A model generated the notes under the pieces. The model did no database searches. It had not been told where the DNA came from and worked only from the letters and a program-made list of their open reading frames with translations. Of a DNA stretch of 63,179 nt, positions 16,615-24,809 are shown one piece after another; within the stretch, counting starts at the first letter, position 1; every line of letters begins with the position of its first letter. A program made the translations under genes and the position numbers. This DNA is from Rubrobacter taiwanensis (GTDB lineage Bacteria > Actinomycetota > Rubrobacteria > Rubrobacterales > Rubrobacteraceae). The stretch spans positions 1-63,179 of the forward strand of contig NZ_SKBU01000009.1 of the NCBI RefSeq assembly GCF_004337705.1, read 5' to 3'.

Positions 16615-17510
16615 CGGACTACGGACACGACCTGCTCTTCGGAGCCTTCATAACCCCCGCGGCCCGGCCCCCCACGCACGCGGTCGAGCTGGCGGTGGCC
16701 GCCGAGCGGGCGGGGCTGGACCTGGTGACCTTCCAGGACCATCCCTACCAGCCGGCCTTCCTCGACACCTGGACGCTGCTCTCCTACGTCGCCGCGCGCA
16801 CCGAGCGGGTCCGGCTGAGCGGGAACGTGATCAACCTGCCCCTCCGGCACCCGGCGGTTCTGGCCCGCGCGGCGGCGAGCCTGGACCTGCTCTCCGGCGG
16901 GAGGTTCGAGCTGGGGCTCGGGGCCGGGGGGTTCTGGGACGCGATCGAGGCCATGGGCGGGCGCCGGCTGACGCCGGGGCAGTCCGTGGAGGCGCTCGGG
17001 GAGGCCATCGGGATCATCCGCGAGCTGTGGGACACGGAGAAGCGCGGCGGGGCGCGCTTCGACGGCGAGTACTACAGCCTCAAGGGCGCCAAGCGCGGCC
17101 CCGCCCCCGCCCACGGCATCGGGATATGGGTCGGGGCGTACGGGCCCAGGATGCTGCGCCTCACCGGGCGGATGGCCGACGGGTGGGTACCCTCACTCCC
17201 CTACCTCTCCGGCGGCCCCGCCAACCTCGCGGAGATGAACCGGCGCATCGACGAGGGAGCGGCCTCCGCCGGGCGCGACCCCTCCGCCGTGCGCCGCCTG
17301 CTCAATATCTCGGGGCAGTTCCAGCCCTCCCGGGGCTCCCTCCTCGTCGGGCCGCCGCGGCAGTGGGCCGAGGAGCTCGCGGAGATCTCGCTCGAGCACG
17401 GCGTGAGCGGCTTTATCCTGATGGCCGACGACGCCGCCCCGATCGAGCTCTTCGCCTCCGAGGTCGCCCCCGCCACCCGCGAGCTGGTCGCCGCCGGGCG
17501 CGCCCGGTGA
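16611..17510 (+). CDS. LLM class flavin/F420-dependent oxidoreductase
   Basis: 299 residues, a single luciferase-like barrel. The ATG overlaps the fusion gene's stop (ATGA), with GGAGAGGAGACAGG upstream. LLFGAFITPAARPP, LVTFQDHPYQPAFLDTWTLLSYVA, NVINLPLRHPAVLARAAASLDLLSGGRFELGLGAGGFW and GRMADGWVPSLPYLSGG are the barrel segments; this pattern is common in F420-dependent reductases. It is paralogous to the LLM half of the upstream fusion, including the LLNISG.F...RG..L.GPP segment. Substrate unknown. Confidence 0.85.
   Translation: MTDYGHDLLFGAFITPAARPPTHAVELAVAAERAGLDLVTFQDHPYQPAFLDTWTLLSYVAARTERVRLSGNVINLPLRHPAVLARAAASLDLLSGGRFELGLGAGGFWDAIEAMGGRRLTPGQSVEALGEAIGIIRELWDTEKRGGARFDGEYYSLKGAKRGPAPAHGIGIWVGAYGPRMLRLTGRMADGWVPSLPYLSGGPANLAEMNRRIDEGAASAGRDPSAVRRLLNISGQFQPSRGSLLVGPPRQWAEELAEISLEHGVSGFILMADDAAPIELFASEVAPATRELVAAGRAR
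16851..16929 (+). repeat. 79-bp near-identical repeat, copy 2
   Basis: Second copy of the repeat at 14629-14707, same strand, 2,222 bp downstream, inside the next LLM gene. Confidence 0.85.
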
Positions 17511-17544
17511 GCGGAGTGCCGGCACACTCAGGAGGTCGGAAAGG

Positions 17545-18558
17545 ATGACCCCGGCGCTCTCGGTACTGGATCTCTCCCCGGTCAGCGCCGGGTCCGGCTC
17601 CTCCCGCGCCCTGCGCAACACCCTGGAGCTCGCCCGGCTCGCCGACCGGCTCGGCTACGCCCGCTACTGGCTCGCCGAGCACCACAACCTCCCGAGCGTT
17701 GCGAGCCCCGCGCCGGAGGTCATGATCGGGCACGTGGCCGGCGCGACCTCCCGCATCCGGGTCGGGGCCGGCGGCATCATGCTCCCCAACCACGCCCCGC
17801 TGAAGGTCGTCGAGACCTTCCGGCTGCTCGAGGCGTTGCACCCCGGGCGGGTAGATCTCGGGATAGGGCGTGCCCCGGGCACCGACCCCGTTACCGCCGC
17901 GGCGCTGCGCAGGGGCCTTGGGGCGGAGGCCGACGACTTCCCGCAGCTCTTCGGCGAGCTGCTGGCCTTCGCCGGCGAGGGCTTCCCGGAGGGCCACCCC
18001 TTCGCCTCCGTCAGGGCCGTGCCCGACGACGTGGAGCTGCCCCCCATCTGGCTTCTCGGCTCGAGCGGCTACTCCGCGAAGGCGGCCGGGGAGATGGGCC
18101 TCGGCTACGCCTTCGCCTCCCACTTCAGCCCCGTGAACCCCGCCCCGCCCATGCTCGCCTACCGCGAGCACTTCAGCCCCTCGGAGAGCTTCCCCGAGCC
18201 CCACGCCATCCTCGCCGCTTCTGTCGTCTGCGCCGAGACGGAGGAGAGGGCCGGGGAGCTCGCCTCCTCCATGGGCCTCGCCTGGGTGAGGATGCGCACC
18301 GGCAAGCCCGGCCCGCTGCCGAGCCCCGAGGAGGCGCTCTCCTACCCCTACAGCCCGGCGGAGCGGCGGCTGCTGGAGAGCTACCGCTCCATGCAGGTCG
18401 TGGGCGACCCGGAGTCCGTCAGGGAGCGTCTCACCGGGATGGCGGAGAGCACCGGTGCCGACGAGGTCATGGTCACCACCATGGTCTACGACCACGGGGC
18501 CAGGCTCCGCTCCTACGAGCTCCTGGCAGAGGCCTTCGGCCTGGGAGACGGGCGGTAG
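17545..18558 (+). CDS. LLM class flavin-dependent oxidoreductase (MsnO8-like)
   Basis: 337 residues. The opening LSVLDLSPVSAGSGSSRALRNTLELARLADRLGYARYWLAEHHNLPSVASPAPEV, then GAGGIMLPNHAPLKVVETFRLLEALHPGRVDLGIGRAPGTDPVTA and WLLGSSGYSAKAAGEMGLGYAFASHF, are diagnostic of this FMN-dependent group of the bacterial luciferase family. The ATG follows AGGAGG by nine bases. It is 34 bases after the previous LLM gene, so probably the third gene of one operon. Substrate unknown. Confidence 0.88.
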   Translation: MTPALSVLDLSPVSAGSGSSRALRNTLELARLADRLGYARYWLAEHHNLPSVASPAPEVMIGHVAGATSRIRVGAGGIMLPNHAPLKVVETFRLLEALHPGRVDLGIGRAPGTDPVTAAALRRGLGAEADDFPQLFGELLAFAGEGFPEGHPFASVRAVPDDVELPPIWLLGSSGYSAKAAGEMGLGYAFASHFSPVNPAPPMLAYREHFSPSESFPEPHAILAASVVCAETEERAGELASSMGLAWVRMRTGKPGPLPSPEEALSYPYSPAERRLLESYRSMQVVGDPESVRERLTGMAESTGADEVMVTTMVYDHGARLRSYELLAEAFGLGDGR

Positions 18559-18591
18559 GCAAGGGGCGGCTCTGCTAAACTGACGTTCGCC

Positions 18592-18807
18592 ATGAAGCTC
18601 TCGAGGCGACAGTGCAACCTGCTGCTGGGGATGGGGATCGTGATGCTCTTCTTCTGGGTCACCCGCGGCTACACGTGGTACGCCAACGACCTGCAGAGCG
18701 ACCCCTACCTGGCCTTGCTGCACCTGCCGATCATAGCCGTCTCGCTCGCCATCGGCGCCTACCTCGCCTACCTCGGGATCAAGGGACGCCGGCAGACCGG
18801 CGGCTAG
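18592..18807 (+). CDS. small two-helix membrane protein
   Basis: 71 residues with two hydrophobic segments (about 10-27 and 41-63), a WYANDLQSDPY loop between them and a basic C-terminus (GIKGRRQTGG). Function unknown. It lies 33 bases after the MsnO8-like gene and may belong to that transcript. Confidence 0.6.
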   Translation: MKLSRRQCNLLLGMGIVMLFFWVTRGYTWYANDLQSDPYLALLHLPIIAVSLAIGAYLAYLGIKGRRQTGG

Positions 18808-18812
18808 TGCAT

Positions 18813-18834
18813 CCCCGGAAGATGCAGGGGTTTT
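18813..18834 (+). terminator. weak candidate terminator
   Basis: CCCC at 18813-18816 pairs with GGGG at 18827-18830, followed by TTTT. A competing GCATC/GATGC stem overlaps. The stem is short, so this is only suggestive. It lies between the small membrane protein gene and the 3' end of the opposite-strand tRNA-Ala. Confidence 0.3.
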
Positions 18835-18839
18835 ATGAG

Positions 18840-18912
18840 TGGAGCCGGGGGGACTCGAACCCCCGACCTCTGCCATGCGAAGGCAGCGCTCTCCCGGCTG
18901 AGCTACGGCCCC
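18840..18912 (-). tRNA. tRNA-Ala (CGC anticodon)
   Basis: Read leftward: acceptor GGGGCCG pairs with CGGCTCC (one G-U), discriminator A. The anticodon stem CTGCC/GGCAG encloses TTCGCAT, giving anticodon CGC (reads GCG). The T-arm GGGGGTTCGAGTCCCCC is perfect. No CCA is encoded. Confidence 0.94.
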
Positions 18913-18924
18913 TCCGACCCGCAT

Positions 18925-18953
18925 ATCGTAACACATTGTTCTGCGGCCGTCAG
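18925..18953 (-). promoter_or_regulatory. promoter of tRNA-Ala
   Basis: On the minus strand, CTGACG (complement of 18948-18953), a 17-bp spacer and TACGAT (complement of 18925-18930), about 12 bases before the mature tRNA. Confidence 0.5.
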
Positions 18954-19018
18954 CCTTTGGCCGGTGTTACTCTCTGCGAGCGGGTCAGGGGCGCGGTGCT
19001 TCGCTGATCCGGCACGGA

Positions 19019-19054
19019 CGAAGAGGCCCGGCCCCACGGGGCCGGGCCTCTTCG
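19019..19054 (-). terminator. strong GC-rich hairpin at the end of the LPXTG gene
   Basis: A 16-bp perfect stem, CGAAGAGGCCCGGCCC paired with GGGCCGGGCCTCTTCG, with a four-base loop. It lies 19 bases past the stop at 19073. There is no clear U-run, so it may act as a non-canonical, possibly bidirectional terminator or protect the mRNA 3' end. Confidence 0.65.
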
Positions 19055-19072
19055 CGATCGGCGCAGCTCTCC

Positions 19073-19660
19073 CTAGCCCGTTCGCCGGTTGAGACGGCGG
19101 AGCATGATCAGCCCGGCGCTGACGAAGGCCACCGAGCTCAGCGCCACCAGGATGCCCTGGAGCCCGCCGGTAAACGGGAGGAAGTCCGCCGGCAGCACGG
19201 CCGCCTCCGCCTCGGTGGTCGGCACCTGCGCCTCGGTAGGCGCGACGCCCGTTACGGAGACCACGAAGAGCCCCTCGGTGTTGAGCACGCCGTCCCCGCC
19301 GTGTACATTGATCGGGTCGGCGGTGACCTCGATGATCAGGCTCCCGGCCGAGATGTTGGCGTTCGTACCGTCGATGAAGGTGCCCTGGGTGCCATCTCCG
19401 TCCTGCAGGACCACGGAGGCGCCCGGTGTCACCGCGAAGTCGCCTTCGCACTCGATCACGTCGCCCGCGTTGACGATCCCGTCCGTGTCGTTCGGAACCA
19501 CGCACTGGCTCTCTTCGGCCGGTCCGGGAGGCGGCGCGGGGGCCGCGTACTGATCCCCGGCGGGCTGCTGGGCTCCGGCAGCGGCTGCCACCCCGAGCAT
19601 GGCTGCGACGGCGAACACAAGCGCTACCATGACGTAATTGACTCTGATTGCCGGCCCCAT
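19073..19660 (-). CDS. secreted protein with LPXTG-type sorting signal
   Basis: 195 residues. An N-terminal signal (hydrophobic stretch about 9-28, likely cleavage after AGA) leads to a Pro/Ala-rich segment (36-48) and a beta-rich domain with two Cys (53 and 71). The C-terminus has LPFTG at 161-165, a hydrophobic segment (about 168-187) and the basic tail RRLNRRTG. That is the complete cell-wall sorting layout, so a sortase should anchor it to the envelope. No sortase gene is in this window. The ATG has AGGGAGGG upstream and its own promoter. The middle domain belongs to no family I recognise. Confidence 0.8.
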   Translation of the reverse strand: MGPAIRVNYVMVALVFAVAAMLGVAAAAGAQQPAGDQYAAPAPPPGPAEESQCVVPNDTDGIVNAGDVIECEGDFAVTPGASVVLQDGDGTQGTFIDGTNANISAGSLIIEVTADPINVHGGDGVLNTEGLFVVSVTGVAPTEAQVPTTEAEAAVLPADFLPFTGGLQGILVALSSVAFVSAGLIMLRRLNRRTG

Positions 19661-19709
19661 GATTTCCCTCCCTGAAGCTTTGCGGAAATTTGTTATCTTT
19701 GTTTAAGTA

Positions 19710-19739
19710 AGACTACGCCAGTCCGGCTGCCCGCGTCAA
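19710..19739 (-). promoter_or_regulatory. promoter of the LPXTG-protein gene
   Basis: On the minus strand: TTGACG (complement of 19734-19739), an 18-bp spacer and TAGTCT (complement of 19710-19715), about 50 bases before the ATG. The leader between them is A+T-rich, unlike its surroundings. Confidence 0.5.
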
Positions 19740-19803
19740 GGGCAAACGGCGCAAAAAAGTCCGTTGGAAGCGGAAAAAAGAGAAATCTGCTCCGGCCGCC
19801 GCC

Positions 19804-22080
19804 CTACGACCGCGCGAGCACGATCCGGTCCTCCGCCCCTATCCCGGCTCTGTCGAAGAAGCCGCTCTCGGCGGCGAGGACGAGGCGGTAGGGCTGGTCC
19901 TCGCTCACGGACCCGGAGACGCCGCGCTCCACGCGCAGGATGGACCCGGCGGAGTCCGCGAGCGCCACGTCCACCGGCGCTCCGGCGCCGCGCAGCCTAA
20001 GCTCGCCGACCGTGTTGGCCGGCAGGATCAGGAGGGTCCCCGGCCGGAGCGCTACGGGATGGTCCGCGGCGCTCCTCGCCACCTCCGCGGTGAGCCCGGC
20101 CCGCTCCTCGCCCCGGTGCCGGAGCCCTACCTCCACCGACTCGACGCCGGTCTGGTAGGCGAGGTGGACGGCTCTCCGGTTGAGGTCGGAGTCCAGCGGG
20201 TTCCGCCGCAGCGCCTCCTGATACATCTCCAGGGCCTTCTCCAGCTCGCCGCGCCGCTCGTAGAAGTCGGCGAGGAACATGTAGGGCGCGTAGTGCTCCG
20301 GGTTCAGCTCGATGGCCCGGCGGTAGGAGAGCTCGACCCGCTCCCAGTCGCCCGCGCTCATCGCCAGCTCGGCCTCGCGCTGGGCCAGCCGCGGGTTGAG
20401 CGGGTCGAAGCGCTGGGCCCGCTCGACGAGCTCCAGCGCTTCCTGCGGGCTCTCGGCGGCGTAGCTGCGCTGCACGTAGTGGTCGGCCGCATACAGCGGG
20501 ATCACGGCGGCGAGCGTCAGGATCGAGGCGACCAGCCCCGCCGCCCGCGCGGTCCAGCCGGAGGCGGAGGCGTTGCTGCGGCCCCAGGGGCCCGCGAGCA
20601 GCGCCAGGTAGAAGATCGCCGGCAGCGTGATCGCCGGCATCTGCCAGAACCACTCGGCGCCGGAGTGCACGAACCAGTAGGCGACGCAGGCCAGCAGGGC
20701 CCCGACCTGAGCCTTGCCCTGCGGGTTCAGCTCCCGGAATCTGGCCCACAGCCCGCCGGCCGCGCAGACCGCGAGGAAGCCCAGAAAGAGCGCCCCGCCC
20801 ACCGCGCCGCGCTCGGCCAGCACCTCCAGCGGCAGCATGTGCGGCTGGCGCACCCAGAAGCCCCCCCGCTCCCGCAGCTGGTAGAAGGTCGCCTCGTAGT
20901 TGTGCGTGCCCACCCCTGTGATCGGGTTCTCCGCGAAGTCCCGCCAGGCCACCTGCCAGAGCGTGTAGCGGCCCGAGCCGGAGATGCTCAGGTAGCGGCT
21001 CTGCTCGTGGCCGGCCGGGTCGTTGGACTTGAACGCCTCCCAGCGGCTTTCGGCCCACCCGACGGGGTCCCCGACGCGTTCGAGCGCCGCCGCTCCGGCG
21101 ACCACCGTGGCGACGATGACCCCGGCTAGCACCAGGCTCCCCAGGACGCGTGTCGCGACGGTCGAGAGACGCCAGTTGCTATCGGCCGCGCCCCAGAGCA
21201 GCCCGTAGAGCCCGGCCGCCGCCGCTCCCAGCCAGATCTTCGGGAGCGCAGCGGAGAGGGCCGCTCCGGCGGCTTCCTCCCGCAGGAACGCTTGGTATAC
21301 CTCGTTCAGATCCGGGAAGGCCGCCGCCAGTGCCAGGGCGGCGGGGAGCAGGGCCACAAACCCCCGCAGGCGCTGGCCGGAGAGCGCGAAGTAGACCAAT
21401 AAAGAGACCCCCAGGGAGACCATGGCCCCGCGCGACTGGGTCAGGACCGCCAGGTTCAGGCTCAGCGCCGCCCCGGCGAGCAAGAGTCCGCGCAGGAGCG
21501 GATGCACGCGCCGGGAGGCAGCGAGATAGATAGCGGCCCAGAACGGCACCAGCAGGAAGGCCGCCTGCCCGTTGGCGTAGCCGGCGGTGCCGAGCAGGCG
21601 GCCGTACTCGAAGAGGTCCTCCGTATGGGCGGGCAGCATCAGCAGCGTGAAGGCCGCCACCGCCGCAGGGCCGAGCGCCGTCGCCGCCAGCACCCGGCGC
21701 CGGGACGCCCCCGCCCCGAGCATGGCCAGCACAATCCAGAACGCCATGAGGTAGAGCAGGGTCTGCCCGGTGCCCACCCACGCGTCCCCTGCGTTCGGCG
21801 ACCAGAGCATGGAGAGGGCGGTCCACGCCGCGAAGGCGGTAAAGAGGGCCAGCGCTATCCCGCTCCAGTCACGCCGGAGGGGCGGGCAGAGCCCGGCCAG
21901 CGAAGCCAGGAGCACCAGGAGCGCCGTTATCCCGGCGGCCACCGTCCACTGCCCGGGGAAGTATCCGGCTCCGAAGAGCCCCATCCACGGGACGAGCAGC
22001 GCCACGGCTACGAGCACCGCCGTGGGGAGGAGCCGGTCGTCGTTGCTATTATTCGTTATCTTGCCGAAAGCATCCTTCAC
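19804..22080 (-). CDS. O-antigen ligase/polymerase-family membrane protein with C-terminal TPR
   Basis: 758 residues from a GTG. About a dozen hydrophobic segments fill residues 15-520, with the Wzy_C/O-antigen-ligase loop GVGTHNYEATFYQLRERGGFWVRQPHMLPLEVLAERG (ITGVGTHNYE is the family hallmark). Two or three tetratricopeptide repeats follow (about 550-640: ELVERAQRFDPLNP, YRRAIELNPEHYAPYMFLADFYERRGELEKALEMYQEALRRNPLD). A ~110-residue C-terminal domain is unassigned. It may join finished glycan to a cell-wall or protein acceptor, or polymerise units. It is divergent from the Wzz-like gene. A longer ATG start at 22140 is possible but lacks a ribosome site. Confidence 0.8.
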   Translation of the reverse strand: MKDAFGKITNNSNDDRLLPTAVLVAVALLVPWMGLFGAGYFPGQWTVAAGITALLVLLASLAGLCPPLRRDWSGIALALFTAFAAWTALSMLWSPNAGDAWVGTGQTLLYLMAFWIVLAMLGAGASRRRVLAATALGPAAVAAFTLLMLPAHTEDLFEYGRLLGTAGYANGQAAFLLVPFWAAIYLAASRRVHPLLRGLLLAGAALSLNLAVLTQSRGAMVSLGVSLLVYFALSGQRLRGFVALLPAALALAAAFPDLNEVYQAFLREEAAGAALSAALPKIWLGAAAAGLYGLLWGAADSNWRLSTVATRVLGSLVLAGVIVATVVAGAAALERVGDPVGWAESRWEAFKSNDPAGHEQSRYLSISGSGRYTLWQVAWRDFAENPITGVGTHNYEATFYQLRERGGFWVRQPHMLPLEVLAERGAVGGALFLGFLAVCAAGGLWARFRELNPQGKAQVGALLACVAYWFVHSGAEWFWQMPAITLPAIFYLALLAGPWGRSNASASGWTARAAGLVASILTLAAVIPLYAADHYVQRSYAAESPQEALELVERAQRFDPLNPRLAQREAELAMSAGDWERVELSYRRAIELNPEHYAPYMFLADFYERRGELEKALEMYQEALRRNPLDSDLNRRAVHLAYQTGVESVEVGLRHRGEERAGLTAEVARSAADHPVALRPGTLLILPANTVGELRLRGAGAPVDVALADSAGSILRVERGVSGSVSEDQPYRLVLAAESGFFDRAGIGAEDRIVLARS

Positions 22081-22111
22081 GCGTCTTGACTTCGATGCTG
22101 CTCCTGGAAAA

Positions 22112-22151
22112 TCTACGGCGCATCGTAGACTTTCGTGCACATAATGTCTAC
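22112..22151. promoter_or_regulatory. overlapping, mutually exclusive inverted repeats between divergent operons
   Basis: TCTACG (22112-22117) pairs with CGTAGA (22124-22129). GTAGAC (22125-22130) pairs with GTCTAC (22146-22151). The middle arm is shared, so only one hairpin can form at a time. A CATAAT at 22140-22145 lies inside. The element sits in the 158-bp space between the ligase-like gene and the wzz-like gene and may be an operator cluster or an RNA switch. No other feature was seen in this gap. Confidence 0.4.
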
Positions 22152-22238
22152 ACTACGGCACTGTGGAACCAGGGCGGATGGGATCGAGGCCCACCTGCTT
22201 CCCTACCGCTCCAGATGTTTAGAAGGTGTGCGCCACAG

Positions 22239-22970
22239 ATGATCAGCGATAGACCGGGAAGCGAACCCGCCGCCAGAGACGAGGAGTACGTGATCTCCCT
22301 CAGAGACCTGCTCCAGGTTCTCTGGCGGCGGCTGTGGGTGATCCTGCTCGTCTCCATCGTCTTCACCGGCGTCGCTGCGGGCTACAGCCTGCTGCAGACG
22401 CCACACTACGAGGGCTCCATAAAGATCCTGGTCGGCCAGGAGCGGGGCATCACCGAAGACCCCACGCAGGCCACGGGCCTGCAGCAGCTCACCCAGACGA
22501 TAGCCGAGATAGTCAACACGCAGACGGTGGCCGCGGCGGTCATCGAGGAGCTGGATCTGGGCGTGACGCCCGAGGAGTTCCTGGAGAACATGAGGGTCGA
22601 GCAGATCCCCAACACCCAGGTCATCCAGGTGTTCTACCAGGACCCGGACCCGCAGCGGGCCCAGCTCGTGGCCAACACCGTCGGGGACGTGTTCTCCGAG
22701 CAGGTCGCCGAGGTGAGCCCCAGCGCCAACGCCATAACCGCCACGGTGTGGGAGCGCTCCTCCGTGCCGGAAGACCCCGTGAGCCCCAACCCGGTCCGCA
22801 ACGGGCTCCTGGCGCTGATGCTGGGCCTGATACTGGGTGTGGCGCTGGCCGTCCTCCTGGAGTACCTCGACGACAGCTGGCGCTCGCCCGAGGAGTTGGA
22901 GGAGTTCTCGCGCGTGCCGAACTACGGTATCATCCCGCGGTTCGAGGCCGTGCGCAGGAAGGGGAAATGA
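22239..22970 (+). CDS. Wzz/YveK-type polysaccharide chain-length and kinase-activator protein
   Basis: 243 residues. YVISLRDLLQVLWRRLW opens the Wzz domain, with a first membrane helix at about 33-52, an extracellular domain, and a second helix at about 188-207 (NGLLALMLGLILGVALAVLL). A short cytoplasmic tail follows, in the position that activates the partner BY-kinase in Gram-positive systems. It controls glycan length with the separate kinase encoded next. I chose the ATG at 22239 because AGAAGGTG precedes it and it gives the family's usual short N-terminus. Confidence 0.88.
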   Translation: MISDRPGSEPAARDEEYVISLRDLLQVLWRRLWVILLVSIVFTGVAAGYSLLQTPHYEGSIKILVGQERGITEDPTQATGLQQLTQTIAEIVNTQTVAAAVIEELDLGVTPEEFLENMRVEQIPNTQVIQVFYQDPDPQRAQLVANTVGDVFSEQVAEVSPSANAITATVWERSSVPEDPVSPNPVRNGLLALMLGLILGVALAVLLEYLDDSWRSPEELEEFSRVPNYGIIPRFEAVRRKGK

Positions 22971-22971
22971 G

Positions 22972-23691
22972 ATGATCATCTCGCGCCGCAAGAAGCGCAG
23001 CGAGCGGGAAGAGGACCTCTCGGGCCGGCTGGTCACCATCCTGGACCCGGAGGGGCCCGCCGCGGAGGCGTACCGCACGCTGCGGACCAACCTGCTCTAC
23101 GCCCTGGTAGACGACCCGCTGAAGGTGGTCACGTTCACCTCTCCGGGCCCCGGAGAGGGCAAGAGCACCACCTGCGCCAACCTGGGCGTGGTGCTGGCGC
23201 AGGCGAACAAGAATACCCTGATCCTGGACTGCGACTTCCGCCGCCCCGTGATGCACCGGTTCTTCGGGCTGCGCAACGTCTGGGGCGTAGTGGACGTGCT
23301 GGTGGGCAAGCGGAGCCTGCCGGACACGATGCAGGAGGTCCTGGTTGGTCTGAACGTGCTGACGTGCGGTCCCATCCCGCCCAACCCGGCCGAGCTGCTC
23401 AGCTCCCAGCGGTTCGCAGAGTTCGTCGCCCGGGTGCGGGCGGAGTTCGACTACGTGCTCATAGACGCCCCGCCGGTCGGCCTGGTCTCCGACCCGGTCG
23501 TGATCTCCACCCAGGGAGACGGGGTAATGCTCGTCCTGGACGCCCACAGCACCGGCAAAGGAGCCCTGCGCAAGAGCCTGCACAGCCTGGAGGCCGTCGG
23601 AGCCAACATCATCGGCACCGTAATGAACAACGTCCGCGGCGGCAAGGGCGGCTACTACCGCTACGGTTATGGCGGGTACACGTACAAATAA
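22972..23691 (+). CDS. BY-type tyrosine kinase (CpsD/CapB/Wze-like)
   Basis: 239 residues. The start has GGAAGGGGA upstream and lies one base after the wzz-like stop. AEAYRTLRTNL (about 32-41) is the oligomerisation motif. Walker A is SPGPGEGKST (57-66), Walker A' is LILDCDFRRP, and Walker B is YVLIDAPPV. The C-terminus GGYYRYGYGGYTYK is a Tyr cluster, the site of autophosphorylation in this family. Cycling of its phosphorylation controls capsule polymerisation. No partner phosphatase (PHP or low-molecular-weight type) is present in the window. Confidence 0.92.
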   Translation: MIISRRKKRSEREEDLSGRLVTILDPEGPAAEAYRTLRTNLLYALVDDPLKVVTFTSPGPGEGKSTTCANLGVVLAQANKNTLILDCDFRRPVMHRFFGLRNVWGVVDVLVGKRSLPDTMQEVLVGLNVLTCGPIPPNPAELLSSQRFAEFVARVRAEFDYVLIDAPPVGLVSDPVVISTQGDGVMLVLDAHSTGKGALRKSLHSLEAVGANIIGTVMNNVRGGKGGYYRYGYGGYTYK

Positions 23692-23768
23692 TACGTGGGG
23701 CGTCCGTACTGCAAATATCGAGTGCCGCGCCGGTTGAATGCGCGGACACGGAGAGTTGGAAGGAGAGG

Positions 23769-24809
23769 ATGTCTGCGCTGGAGGTAGGGGTAGTCGGACT
23801 CGGTTACTGGGGTCCAAACCTGCTCAGGAGCCTGAGCCGCGTGTCGCAACTCAAGGTGAGATACGCGTGCGATCTTGACGACGAGAAACGGGCGAAGCTG
23901 GCCCACTCATATCCGCAGACGCGCTTTACCGGGAACTTCCAGGAACTTCTGGACGACAGAGATCTCGGAGCGGTAGTAGTTGCTTCGCCGGCTCCGACCC
24001 ACGCCGACCTCGCCCGGCGAGCCCTGCTGGCCAACAAGGACGTCTTCGTAGAGAAGCCTCTGGCGCTCGCCGCCTCGGACGCGGAAGAGCTGGTAGAGCT
24101 GGCCTCCGAGCGGGACCGGGTCCTGATGACGGGGCACCTACTGGAGTACCATCCCGCCGTCACCCGGCTAAAGGAGACCATCGAAGCCGGAGAGCTCGGC
24201 GAGATCTTCTACGTATACACCCACCGGCTCAACCTCGGCGTGATCCGCCGCAACGAGAACGCCTTGTGGTCACTGGCTCCGCACGACCTCTCCCTTATCA
24301 CCTACCTTCTGGGACAGGAGCCGGTGGAGGTTCGCGCCGTAGGCCACTCTTACCTGGGCGGGGAGGTAGAAGACGTAGTCTTCGGCACCCTGCGTTTCGC
24401 CGACGGCAAGCTTGCTCACCTCCACGTCAGCTGGCTGGACCCTCACAAGGAGCGCAAGATCACCGTCGTGGGCAGCAAGAAGATGGCAGTCTTCGACGAC
24501 ATGGCCCGGGACGGCAAGCTCAAGATCTACGACAAGGGAGCGGAGGCACCCGAGTACCGGTCTTACGGTGAATACCTGAACCTCCGCTTCGGGGACATAG
24601 TAATGCCCTACGTTCCCAACGACGAACCACTGAGGCTGGAGTGCGAGCACTTCGCCGAGTGTCTGGCAGAGCGCAAGCAGCCGCGCAGCGACGGTCACAG
24701 CGGCCTCCGTGTGGTGCGAGCCCTGGAGGCCCTGCAGCATTCGTTGAGCGCCGGTGGCCAGGCTGTATCCCTGCAGTCTACGCTGTTGGCCAGGGAGTCT
24801 GGCGGATGA
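23769..24809 (+). CDS. wbpB: UDP-GlcNAcA 3-dehydrogenase (WbpB/WlbA-like, Gfo/Idh/MocA)
   Basis: 346 residues. The NAD-binding GVVGLGYWGPNLLR opens the protein. VASPAPTHADLARRALLANKDVFVEKPLAL holds the family EKP Lys, and TGHLLEYHPAV and ALWSLAPHDLSLI complete the active-site region. WlbA/WbpB oxidises C3 of UDP-GlcNAc uronic acid to the 3-keto sugar. The ATG follows GGAAGGAGAGG. It overlaps the next gene by four bases. The assignment to WbpB is strengthened by WbpA, D, E and I homologues in the same run. Confidence 0.85.
   Translation: MSALEVGVVGLGYWGPNLLRSLSRVSQLKVRYACDLDDEKRAKLAHSYPQTRFTGNFQELLDDRDLGAVVVASPAPTHADLARRALLANKDVFVEKPLALAASDAEELVELASERDRVLMTGHLLEYHPAVTRLKETIEAGELGEIFYVYTHRLNLGVIRRNENALWSLAPHDLSLITYLLGQEPVEVRAVGHSYLGGEVEDVVFGTLRFADGKLAHLHVSWLDPHKERKITVVGSKKMAVFDDMARDGKLKIYDKGAEAPEYRSYGEYLNLRFGDIVMPYVPNDEPLRLECEHFAECLAERKQPRSDGHSGLRVVRALEALQHSLSAGGQAVSLQSTLLARESGG

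Noticed and set aside
22086-22114. TTGACT at 22086-22091 as the wzz promoter
   Set aside because: The sequence 17 bases further (AAATCT) matches the -10 consensus at only two positions; no acceptable promoter could be fixed in this gap.
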